A stretch of DNA of 55,245 nt, taken from assembly GCA_023418095.1 (NCBI GenBank), contig JAEZDL010000144.1, forward strand, positions 1 to 55,245. Direction: 5' to 3'. The stretch is from Bacteroidota bacterium (GTDB lineage Bacteria > Bacteroidota > Bacteroidia > Flavobacteriales_F > PHOS-HE28). The notes beneath the pieces are model-generated. The model had not been told where the DNA came from. It worked only from the letters and a program-made list of their open reading frames with translations, and did not search any database. How positions within the stretch are numbered: the stretch's first letter is position 1; the number at the start of each line of letters is the position of its first letter. A program made the position numbers and the translations under genes. Of this stretch, positions 31,324 to 38,768 are shown one piece after another.

Positions 31324-32145
31324 ATGAACAAGCGCAACTGGAGAACGATCAAGGGATACTCCGATATCCGTTTCGAATTCTTCGAAGGCATCGCCAAGAT
31401 CACGATCAACAGGCCCGAGGTCTACAACGCTTTCCGGCCCGAGACGAACAAGGAGATGATCGACGCGATGGACATTGCGCGCGAAGATCCGGCTATCGGC
31501 GTGGTGGTATTAACGGGTGAAGGCGACAAGGCATTCTGCAGTGGTGGCGACCAGAATGTGAAAGGGCGCGGCGGTTACATCGGCGATGATGGCGTTCCAC
31601 GATTGAACGTTCTCGATCTGCACAAACGGATCCGCGAACTACCCAAGCCCGTGGTCGCGATGGTGAACGGTTACGCGATCGGCGGCGGACATGTGCTGCA
31701 CGTGGTGTGCGATCTTACGATCGCGGCGGATCACGCGCGTTTCGGGCAGACCGGTCCCAAGGTGGGAAGCTTTGATGCCGGTTTCGGGAGCAACTACCTC
31801 GCACGCCATGTGGGCCAGAAGAAGGCGCGTGAGATCTGGTTCCTCTGCCTTCAGTATTCAGCGAAGGAAGCAGAGGAAATGGGCATGGTGAACAAGGTCG
31901 TACCGCTCGCGGAACTGGAGGACACAACGGTGGAATGGTGCAAGATCATGATGCAACGAAGTCCGCTCGCATTGCGAATGATCAAGCGCGGCTTGAACGC
32001 AGAGCTTGATGGCCAGCGCGGGTTGATGGAATTCGCCGGCGATGCCACGCTGATGTATTACCTGATGGATGAAGCGCAGGAAGGCAGGAATGCTTTCCTT
32101 GAAAAACGCGCACCCGATTTCCAGAAGTTCCCCAAGTTCCCTTGA
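31324..32145 (+). CDS. menB: 1,4-dihydroxy-2-naphthoyl-CoA synthase
   Basis: A crotonase-fold enzyme cyclising o-succinylbenzoyl-CoA. 273 residues. CSGGDQNVKGRGGYIG is the CoA and oxyanion region; YAIGGGHVLHVVCDLTIAADHARFGQTGPKVGSFDAG is nearly the E. coli sequence. The FGQTGP Gln and the EIWFLCLQY Trp, which hold bicarbonate in type I MenB, are present, so it is likely bicarbonate-dependent (inference). It starts directly after the menD stop. It is the last gene of the first men block; the next gene is convergent after 10 bp, so the transcript must end there or read into antisense. Confidence 0.95.
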   Translation: MNKRNWRTIKGYSDIRFEFFEGIAKITINRPEVYNAFRPETNKEMIDAMDIAREDPAIGVVVLTGEGDKAFCSGGDQNVKGRGGYIGDDGVPRLNVLDLHKRIRELPKPVVAMVNGYAIGGGHVLHVVCDLTIAADHARFGQTGPKVGSFDAGFGSNYLARHVGQKKAREIWFLCLQYSAKEAEEMGMVNKVVPLAELEDTTVEWCKIMMQRSPLALRMIKRGLNAELDGQRGLMEFAGDATLMYYLMDEAQEGRNAFLEKRAPDFQKFPKFP

Positions 32146-32155
32146 AGATCTCTCG

Positions 32156-32848
32156 TCAAAGGTCGCTCACCTTTATACGCTCACACATACCCAATGAGCC
32201 AATAACGGTTCCCTGATTAACGATCTGGCCTTGATTTGGGCCATTGGCATATTTAACAGTAATGTTTAAAGTTTGAGAATAAATACCAGTGTAGCGGGCG
32301 AAGGTGCATGAATCTGGTACATCACAATTGAGCGGTATGGCACCAGCGCAACTAATGATCCTGTCACTCCATCCGTTCATTTGGACAGCATATGAAATGC
32401 CTGGAGGTAGGTTTGGCTCGTATATCAGCAACTTTCCAAAGACCGGTCCCGGCTGATCTGGAGAGTTTGAGTCCACACCGAAGGTGAACACACTGGACCA
32501 ATTGCCGCTTCCTGCTGAGTTCTTAGCCCTTACGCGCCAGAAATATGCGCCGCTCGAATACTGATGCGAATTGTTCTTGTAACTAGTAGAACCATAAACG
32601 GTGCCTTGGTCTTCAAGATCCGAACCGGCAAATGTTCCACCGGAAGATGAGATCTGCACTTCATAAGAGTTCGCTCCACTTACACCATTCCAAGTAAATG
32701 TGGGAAATACACTTACACTCGTTGCCCCGTTCACGGGAGTCTGAAGAGTAGGTACGCCAGGGATCACGATTTCATCCTTCTCTTCCTTTTTACAATTAAC
32801 AAGAAGTAATGCAGCGGAAACCACAGCTAGTGGAAATAGCTTCTTCAT
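32156..32848 (-). CDS. Lipoprotein with fibronectin-III-like domain, inserted in men cluster
   Basis: A 230-residue lipoprotein. The signal (residues 1-18) ends at lipobox Cys19 (LLLVNCKKEEKDE). Residues about 30-125 look like a fibronectin type III or surface-repeat domain: PTLQTPVNGATSVSVFPTFTWNGVSGANSYEVQIS, then YFWRVRAKNSAGSGNWSSVFTF. The rest, with four Cys (SCAGAIPLNCDVPDSC and later MCERI), is unassigned. It interrupts menB and menA on the opposite strand. It is visibly more AT-rich than its flanks and contains no GATCG on the plus strand and a single CGATC, in contrast to about one per 100 bp in menA. This suggests recent acquisition. Confidence 0.8.
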   Translation of the reverse strand: MKKLFPLAVVSAALLLVNCKKEEKDEIVIPGVPTLQTPVNGATSVSVFPTFTWNGVSGANSYEVQISSSGGTFAGSDLEDQGTVYGSTSYKNNSHQYSSGAYFWRVRAKNSAGSGNWSSVFTFGVDSNSPDQPGPVFGKLLIYEPNLPPGISYAVQMNGWSDRIISCAGAIPLNCDVPDSCTFARYTGIYSQTLNITVKYANGPNQGQIVNQGTVIGSLGMCERIKVSDL

Positions 32849-32914
32849 CGCAGGTAATTCTTTGGCGAGGGCTAAAGTATATTTTTTTCCCAGATCGTTG
32901 TTGGTTTCGTGTCG

Positions 32915-32963
32915 GAAAAAAAAAATAGACGATCGGTAGGGAAGATCCTCCCCTACCGATCGT
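32915..32963 (-). terminator. Rho-independent terminator with 13-bp perfect stem
   Basis: On the minus strand ACGATCGGTAGGG pairs with CCCTACCGATCGT around a 9-nt loop, followed by CTA and a long U-run. It serves the small membrane protein gene ending at 32982. The GATCGG word forms part of both arms. Confidence 0.9.
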
Positions 32964-32981
32964 CAACTGACCTGTAGTCGC

Positions 32982-33299
32982 TTAGTAACGATTACCGCTT
33001 GATCCTTTCGAAGCGCGATCGCTGCCTTCCACTTTCACGATCTTATTGTAGAGGCCCATCAACAGGAATGGTGCAGGCCACTGCCCAACGAACAGCGAGC
33101 TGTGCTTGCGTCCCATCATCTGTAGGGTGGCGCTTACGGCCATGCAGCCCACGGCGGCCCACAGGTACACATCGCTCGGTACACGCGCAGTGTACTCCTC
33201 GATGGCCTTTGCCACAGGACCTTCGCGCTTCTCGGGGTTGAACTTATCGGCCTTTTGCTTCAGATCCTCGGCCTTCTGCTTTACTTGATCGGTATTCAT
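32982..33299 (-). CDS. Small membrane protein (105 aa), hypothetical
   Basis: A 105-residue protein with a charged, helical N-terminus (MNTDQVKQKAEDLKQKADKF, then PEKREGPVAKAIEEY) and one or two hydrophobic segments (about 45-62 LWAAVGCMAVSATLQMM and about 70-85 FVGQWPAPFLLMGLYNKIV). No signal peptide or lipobox. The KQKAEDLKQKADKF start resembles YtxH/CsbD-like stress proteins only in style, and I do not assign a family. It lies between the inserted lipoprotein gene and menA, opposite to the men genes, and ends in a strong terminator. Confidence 0.75.
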   Translation of the reverse strand: MNTDQVKQKAEDLKQKADKFNPEKREGPVAKAIEEYTARVPSDVYLWAAVGCMAVSATLQMMGRKHSSLFVGQWPAPFLLMGLYNKIVKVEGSDRASKGSSGNRY

Positions 33300-33405
33300 G
33301 TAGATCGTTTTTTATGAGATCGGTTAAATAACGTTGCTGCCGATCCCAACAAAAACGGCGCCTTTATGGATCGGCCGGGGCGATCGTTCATTGATCACGG
33401 CTGAC

Positions 33406-33413
33406 GATCTTTG
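33406..33413 (+). promoter_or_regulatory. Candidate -7 box of menA
   Basis: GATCTTTG, as before the glycosylase gene, ends 4 nt before the GTG start at 33418. It would give menA-menC-menE its own transcript after the minus-strand insertion. Confidence 0.35.
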
Positions 33414-33417
33414 CGGA

Positions 33418-34308
33418 GTGAAGGCCTGGCTCCATGCTTTCCGGTTGCGCACCCTTCCGCTCGCGATCAGCAGCATCATCGTTGGCGGCGCGCTCGCGTA
33501 TGAACACGGCAGCTTCAACGCAAATGTTCTCGGGCTCACGCTGATCACCGCGATCCTGCTCCAGGTATTGAGCAATCTTTCCAACGATCTGGGCGATCAT
33601 CTCCATGGGGTCGATAATTCCGATCGGAACGGGCCGGCGCGATCGGTGCAAAGTGGTGCGATCTCCACAGCGGCGATGCAACGCGCCATGCTCATCGTGT
33701 CTTCGCTCGCATTCCTCAGCGGCCTCTGGTTGATCATCATGGTTTTCGGCCTTTCGCTTCCGATGTTGGCTTTTCTTCTCCTTGGCGTGCTTGCATTGGG
33801 CGCTGCCGTGAAGTACACGTTCGGGAAAGATCCTTACGGCTACGCGGGTCTCGGCGATGTTTCGGTATTCGTCTTCTTCGGTCTGGTGGGTGTGATCGGA
33901 AGCTTTTATCTGCACACTTCGGAATTCAATACGGCGGTGTTGATGCCTGCGATCGCGTTCGGGCTGCTGAGCACTGGCGTTCTCAATGTGAACAACATGC
34001 GTGACATTCAAAATGATTCGGCGAACGGCAAGATCACCGTCGCGGTAAGATTGGGTATCCAAAAAGCGCGGATCTATCATTCCGGTTTGATCGTCATCCC
34101 TTTGTTATTGCTGATGGTCTTCACTTACGGCAAGATCGGATCGAATTGGAAATGGCTATTTCTCGTGGGATATCTTCCGATCGTGATCCACTTTTTCGGC
34201 ATCTGGCGCAAGAGCGATCCAGCAACGTTCGATCCTGAATTGAAACGGCTGGCCTTGGGTACATTCGCCACGGCGATCACCTTCTCGATCGGTCTGCTGT
34301 TATCCTGA
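33418..34308 (+). CDS. menA: 1,4-dihydroxy-2-naphthoate polyprenyltransferase
   Basis: An inner-membrane UbiA-type prenyltransferase attaching the isoprenoid tail to DHNA to give demethylmenaquinone. 296 residues. QVLSNLSNDLGDHLHGVDN is the first Asp-rich motif, with the N-x3-D-x3-D pattern. NMRDIQNDSANGK is the second. About nine membrane segments follow the usual plan. The start is taken as GTG 33418, giving VKAWLHAFRLRTLPLAIS, which matches MenA N-termini. The frame stays open to 33334, but the extra 28 residues have no MenA-like content and a -7-like box sits just before the GTG. The stop is followed immediately by menC. Confidence 0.93.
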   Translation: MKAWLHAFRLRTLPLAISSIIVGGALAYEHGSFNANVLGLTLITAILLQVLSNLSNDLGDHLHGVDNSDRNGPARSVQSGAISTAAMQRAMLIVSSLAFLSGLWLIIMVFGLSLPMLAFLLLGVLALGAAVKYTFGKDPYGYAGLGDVSVFVFFGLVGVIGSFYLHTSEFNTAVLMPAIAFGLLSTGVLNVNNMRDIQNDSANGKITVAVRLGIQKARIYHSGLIVIPLLLLMVFTYGKIGSNWKWLFLVGYLPIVIHFFGIWRKSDPATFDPELKRLALGTFATAITFSIGLLLS

Positions 34309-35379
34309 ATGCTGCGCGCAAGTTGGATCGAACACGTTCTTGAGCCACGCTTCGAGCTTGGCACCAGCAAAGGCCCGATCACCGCGCGCACTGTGTGGTA
34401 TTTGATCGCCTGGCAGCATGATCGGCCGGAAGTGAAGGGCATCGGCGAAGCTGCACTGTTCCCCGGTCATAGCAAGGAATTCCCTGCGGATGTGCGCACG
34501 AAGTTGCTGGAATTATGTGAGGAGACGAGCAATTGGGAGGATCGGCTGGATAAGGATCTGATCGATGTTCCATCTGTCCGGTTCGCGGTGGAACAATGCC
34601 TGAGCGATCTGAAGAGCGGCGGAACGAAGCAACATTTCCCCTCGGATCTCACTTTGGGCCGCAAAGGGATCCCGATCAATGGCCTCGTGTGGATGGGCGA
34701 CAAACACACCATGCGCGATCGGATCCGGCAGCAGATCGAGAACGGATCGCGTTGCATCAAGATGAAGATCGGCGCGATCGGGATCGAAGATGAACTCGAG
34801 CTTCTAAGCGAAGTGCGAAAGGAATTTTCGACGGAAGACCTTACGCTTCGTGTGGATGCCAACGGCGCCTTCAACGTTCGCAATGTGGGGCCGATCCTTG
34901 ATCGGCTGGCAGAATTGAACGTGCACAGCATCGAGCAACCGATCCCGCCAGGACTTCATGAATCGATGGCGGAACTCTGCATCGATCCGCCCATACCGAT
35001 CGCGCTCGATGAGGACCTCATCGGAATGAACAATTCCGATCTGCGACGGGATCTGCTGGACCATGTGAAACCCCGATTCATCGTGATCAAACCAAGCCTG
35101 GTGGGTGGCTGGGCCCCGACCCGGGAATGGATCCATCTCGCGGAAGAGCGCTCGATCGGGTGGTGGATCACTTCCGCATTGGAGAGCAGCATCGGCCTTA
35201 ATGCCATCGCCCAGTTCACCGCTACGCTGAACGTTACGATCCCGCAGGGCCTGGGCACCGGTGCGGTCTACAGGAACAATATTCCTTCCCCGCTCGTTGC
35301 AAAAGGCGGCATGCTCCATTACCTGCCCGAAGCGGAATGGGACTTGAACGTGCTTCCGGCCTGGGGGCATCTGAAATGA
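34309..35379 (+). CDS. menC: o-Succinylbenzoate synthase
   Basis: An enolase-superfamily dehydratase forming o-succinylbenzoate from SHCHC. 356 residues. The catalytic lysine pair is in RCIKMKIGAI (KxK). The Mg ligands follow in order: LRVDANGAF (Asp), HSIEQPI (Glu) and IALDEDL (Asp). The second catalytic Lys is in FIVIKPSLVGG. The ATG directly follows the menA stop and the end overlaps menE by ATGA, so menA-menC-menE is a tight operon. Dipeptide epimerases share these residues, but the context fixes the assignment. Confidence 0.94.
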   Translation: MLRASWIEHVLEPRFELGTSKGPITARTVWYLIAWQHDRPEVKGIGEAALFPGHSKEFPADVRTKLLELCEETSNWEDRLDKDLIDVPSVRFAVEQCLSDLKSGGTKQHFPSDLTLGRKGIPINGLVWMGDKHTMRDRIRQQIENGSRCIKMKIGAIGIEDELELLSEVRKEFSTEDLTLRVDANGAFNVRNVGPILDRLAELNVHSIEQPIPPGLHESMAELCIDPPIPIALDEDLIGMNNSDLRRDLLDHVKPRFIVIKPSLVGGWAPTREWIHLAEERSIGWWITSALESSIGLNAIAQFTATLNVTIPQGLGTGAVYRNNIPSPLVAKGGMLHYLPEAEWDLNVLPAWGHLK

Positions 35380-36476
35380 GCGATCACGGTTCCGCCCTTT
35401 CAACCGGTGAACGGTTCCAATACCTCACGATCGACGGCGTGAAGGATCACTCACTGGTGCATGCGCAGCGCTTCCGCATCGATCCGGACGAACGCAGGGA
35501 AATGTGGCGGTGGCCAGTGCTGGAGACCTTCTACCAACTGCTGGTGAAGCACAATGGTTCATTGGAAGTGAACACGAGCGGCACCACCGGCACACCGAAG
35601 ATGATCATGATCCCGCGCGAAGATCTGATCGCCAGCGCACGGCTTACCGGCGAAACTTTCGAATTGAAGGAAGGCGACAGGATCCTGCACTGCCTTCCAA
35701 GCGAATACATCGCCGGAAAGATGATGCTGGTACGCGCCATGGTGCTCGGCCTGGACATGCACATCATCGATCCACGGGGAAGCGTGTTGCAGAACCTGGG
35801 GGTCACCGATCGGTTCCGGTTCACGGCGATGATCCCATTGCAACTGCACCGTGCGATACAGGAAGATCGAAAGCGCGTTGAGGAACAATTCGAAATGGTC
35901 CTGCTCGGAGGCGGACCAGTAAGCATGGCGCTGATAGAAGATCTGCGCGAATTGAAAGTGCAGGTATTCCAGGGCTACGGAAGCACCGAGACCGTGACGC
36001 ATGTGGCGATGCGCCGGCTGAACGGCCGCATGCGGAGCGATCGGTACCATGCGATCGGCGGTGTGACCTTCGAACGCGATGATCGCGGCTGCCTTGTCGT
36101 GCACACACCGCACCTCTCGGTCCGTTCACATTACACCAACGATCTCGTGGACCTGATCGATGACAGGACTTTCCGCTGGCGTGGCCGCTACGACAACGTG
36201 ATCCTCAGCGGTGGAAAGAAGATCTTCCCGGAACAATTGGAAGAAAAGACCGGCGGACTTCTACCCTACCCGCACTTCTTCATGCCTATCCCCGATGATA
36301 AACTCGGGCAGGCCGTAGCCCTGGTGATCGAAACGCAGCAGCACGCACCCGAGGCGGTGCAGGAAGTGATCGACATATTGATGAAGGTGCTGCACCCGCA
36401 TGAAATGCCGCGGCGGATCTCCGCAACACGCAGGATCGCGCGCACACAGACCGGCAAGATCATCCGAAAGATCTGA
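35376..36476 (+). CDS. menE: o-Succinylbenzoate-CoA ligase
   Basis: An acyl-adenylate-forming ligase making OSB-CoA, the MenB substrate. 366 residues, short compared with the roughly 450-490 of many MenE proteins but in the range I recall for Bacteroidota. The P-loop is NTSGTTGTPKMIMI (about 79-92). VFQGYGSTETVTH is the adenine motif. WRGRYDNVILSGGKKIFPEQ is the hinge. The C-terminal TQTGKIIRKI carries the catalytic Lys. The start overlaps the menC stop by 4 bp. The N-terminal domain is abbreviated. Confidence 0.92.
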   Translation: MSDHGSALSTGERFQYLTIDGVKDHSLVHAQRFRIDPDERREMWRWPVLETFYQLLVKHNGSLEVNTSGTTGTPKMIMIPREDLIASARLTGETFELKEGDRILHCLPSEYIAGKMMLVRAMVLGLDMHIIDPRGSVLQNLGVTDRFRFTAMIPLQLHRAIQEDRKRVEEQFEMVLLGGGPVSMALIEDLRELKVQVFQGYGSTETVTHVAMRRLNGRMRSDRYHAIGGVTFERDDRGCLVVHTPHLSVRSHYTNDLVDLIDDRTFRWRGRYDNVILSGGKKIFPEQLEEKTGGLLPYPHFFMPIPDDKLGQAVALVIETQQHAPEAVQEVIDILMKVLHPHEMPRRISATRRIARTQTGKIIRKI

Positions 36477-36482
36477 TCGATC

Positions 36483-37199
36483 ATGTTCAGGCACCACGGC
36501 AGGGGACGCACCCACATACACAACAGGAAGCTCGCCAGTGTTCTTTCCTTCGTGGCCGGTGCTGTGAACGTGATCGGTTTCATCGCGATACACCGCCTAA
36601 CCACCAATGTCACCGGGCATTTCGCCTTCTTCGTGGCCGAGGTGATCGATGTGCGTTTCCATCAAAGCCTGATCTTCCTGGTCTACATCCTGGCCTTCCT
36701 CGCGGGCGCTTTCGTTTCGAACACAATGGTGGAATTCTGGGGGCTTCGCGATCGGAACATGTTCATCGCACCGGTGGCGTTCGAGGGGATCATCCTCCTG
36801 GTACTTGCTGTAGTGGGCGAAGATCTGATGGTGGCACTGCCCAATGTGATCGCGGTGGGATTGCTTTTCGCGATGGGCCTGCAAAATGCGCTGGTCACCA
36901 AGATCTCCAGGGCGGTGGTGCGTACCACACACCTTACCGGCCTGTTCACCGACCTGGGGATCGAACTTTCGCAATTGATCTTCTTCCGAAAGGAGGAACA
37001 ACGCAAGCGATTGATGGCGACGATCCAGTTACGGTTGCTGATCATCATCTTCTTCTTTCTCGGCGGCGTCGCAGCGGGATTGCTCTATCCCCATCTGCGG
37101 ATCAGGGCATTGATCCTACCGGTAATTCTGTTGATCGCAGCCCTCGTTTATGATCATATCAAATTCCGCCTGATCAAATGGCGGCGCGAACCTGGTTGA
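36483..37199 (+). CDS. DUF1275 (YoaK) family membrane protein
   Basis: A 238-residue polytopic protein with about six to seven membrane segments. RKLASVLSFVAGAVNVIGFIA, TNVTGHFAFFVAE and LLFAMGLQNALVTKISRAVVRTTHLTG are the DUF1275 hallmarks (the family motif is G-x-QN followed by RTTxxTG). Function in the family is unknown; a transporter role is often guessed. It starts 6 bp after menE on the same strand and may be co-transcribed with it. The stop is convergent with the DinB gene after 14 bp. Confidence 0.88.
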   Translation: MFRHHGRGRTHIHNRKLASVLSFVAGAVNVIGFIAIHRLTTNVTGHFAFFVAEVIDVRFHQSLIFLVYILAFLAGAFVSNTMVEFWGLRDRNMFIAPVAFEGIILLVLAVVGEDLMVALPNVIAVGLLFAMGLQNALVTKISRAVVRTTHLTGLFTDLGIELSQLIFFRKEEQRKRLMATIQLRLLIIIFFFLGGVAAGLLYPHLRIRALILPVILLIAALVYDHIKFRLIKWRREPG

Positions 37200-37213
37200 A
37201 GGAGGATGGATCC

Positions 37214-37672
37214 CTACAAAAGCTTCTTCAAGATCACGATCTGGCCGAGGTGATAATGGCTGTGCTCAATGATCCCCAGTATGTTCCTGTGGTAGCTGCC
37301 GTATTTCTTTTCCGCGAGATCATCCGCCAAGCGTGCCTCCGGTAGATCTTCGATCGCAGAAGCGCATGCTTCCGCGATCGAAAAGATCTCGTCCCGGAAC
37401 TTCCTCCAATCCTCTTCCGATCCGATCGGAGGATGATCGAAACTGAAATTGTCGTGCGCATCCAGTGGACCGCCTTGTAATACTTTCAGGACCGTGGCGG
37501 TGAAGTAATGAATGTGGTATGCGAGCCTTGCGATCGTATTGAACCCTTTCACCTGTGTTACCGCTTCCTGCCAGGTGACATCTGCGAGTTGATCCTTCAA
37601 ATTCACGCACGTCCAATTGCCCCCGAAATGAACGTCCCGCAGATGTTTGGCGAGCAATGAAGATACCGTCAT
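37214..37672 (-). CDS. DinB-like four-helix protein
   Basis: A 152-residue DinB/YfiT-type four-helix bundle. The putative metal triad is the His in RLAYHIHYFTATVL (about residue 52) plus the pair in GIIEHSHYHLGQIVILKKL near the C-terminus, a typical position for HxxxH. Members can be metal-dependent thiol-S-transferases; the substrate here is unknown. It begins 4 bp after the rluD stop and is probably the last gene of the PASTA-T9SS-rluD operon. Confidence 0.85.
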   Translation of the reverse strand: MTVSSLLAKHLRDVHFGGNWTCVNLKDQLADVTWQEAVTQVKGFNTIARLAYHIHYFTATVLKVLQGGPLDAHDNFSFDHPPIGSEEDWRKFRDEIFSIAEACASAIEDLPEARLADDLAEKKYGSYHRNILGIIEHSHYHLGQIVILKKLL

Positions 37673-37676
37673 CGTG

Positions 37677-38768
37677 CTACCTCATGTTGTTCGCTGCTTC
37701 CTTGTCGAGCGGTTCATCATCGTCATCGTCGATCGGCTTGAAGGCGGTATAGTGACGCCACTTGTCCAACACACCTTGCATATCCGGTGGAAGCGGGCTT
37801 TCGAAATGCATGCGCTTTCCTGTTACCGGATGATCGATATCCAGCGTGCGCGCATGCAGCGCCTGCCGTGGCAAAAGCCTGAAACAATTCTCCACGAACT
37901 GCCTGTACTTGGTGAATGTGGTGCCTTTCAAGATCCGATCGCCACCATAGGCCGCATCGTTGAAAAGCGGATGGCCTTTCCATTGCATGTGCACACGGAT
38001 CTGGTGCGTGCGGCCGGTCTCCAGCTTGCACTCCACCAACGTCACGTAACGGAAACGCTCAAGCACCTTGTAACGCGTGATCGCAGGTTTTCCTTGATCG
38101 CCTTCAGCAAAAACGAACTGCACGGTCCGATCCCTCAAGCTCCGGCCGATGTTGCCTTCGATCACGCCTTCATCTTCATTGAAGTCACCCCAAACAAGCG
38201 CATTATAACGGCGATCGCTCGTGCGATCGAAGAACTGTCGCGCGAGATGCGAGAGCGCTTCTTCGGTCTTTCCGATCACCATCACTCCGCTGGTATCCTT
38301 GTCCAACCGATGCACCAGGCCGGGGCGCGGGATCTCTGCTCCGGGAACAGAAGGAAGTTTTCCGAAATGATAAAGCAATGCGTTCACCAGCGTGCCGGTC
38401 CAGTTCCCATGGCCCGGATGAACGACCAATCCGGCCTGTTTGTTCAGTACGAGAATGTGATCATCCTCGTAAAGGATCTCGAGCGGAATGTTCTCCGGCA
38501 GGATCTCGACATCGCGCTGCGGATACGGGAGTACGATGCTGATCTCATCTCCAGGTTTCACCTTCTGGCTTGGCTTCGCGGCCCTACCATTCACGAACAC
38601 ATTGCCGGCTTTCGCCGCGACTTGGATGCGATTGCGCGAAGTGTTCGCGAGCCGATCGAAAAGGAATTTGTCCAGCCGGATCAACGACTGCTTCGGATCG
38701 CATACGATGCGATGATGTTCGTAGAGCTCCTGCTCTTCGGGCAGCCCCTCGATCGGTTCCTGATCCAT
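37677..38768 (-). CDS. rluD: RluA/RluD-family 23S rRNA pseudouridine synthase
   Basis: A 363-residue enzyme. The S4 RNA-binding domain (about 25-85) has RLDKFLFDRLANTSRNRIQ and GNVFVNGRAAKPSQKVKPGD. The catalytic domain has PGLVHRLDKDTSG with the invariant Asp156, and GRTHQIRVHMQWKGHPLFND. In E. coli RluD modifies helix 69 of 23S rRNA; the exact target here is inferred. The Asp-rich tail (IDDDDDEPLDKEA) is an extra. ATG 38768 shares its A with the stop of the upstream T9SS gene (TGATG). Confidence 0.92.
   Translation of the reverse strand: MDQEPIEGLPEEQELYEHHRIVCDPKQSLIRLDKFLFDRLANTSRNRIQVAAKAGNVFVNGRAAKPSQKVKPGDEISIVLPYPQRDVEILPENIPLEILYEDDHILVLNKQAGLVVHPGHGNWTGTLVNALLYHFGKLPSVPGAEIPRPGLVHRLDKDTSGVMVIGKTEEALSHLARQFFDRTSDRRYNALVWGDFNEDEGVIEGNIGRSLRDRTVQFVFAEGDQGKPAITRYKVLERFRYVTLVECKLETGRTHQIRVHMQWKGHPLFNDAAYGGDRILKGTTFTKYRQFVENCFRLLPRQALHARTLDIDHPVTGKRMHFESPLPPDMQGVLDKWRHYTAFKPIDDDDDEPLDKEAANNMR

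Noticed and set aside
32982..33299. CsbD or YtxH family assignment for the small membrane protein
   Set aside because: Only the Lys/Gln/Glu-rich N-terminus is similar in style; no family-specific motif is visible.
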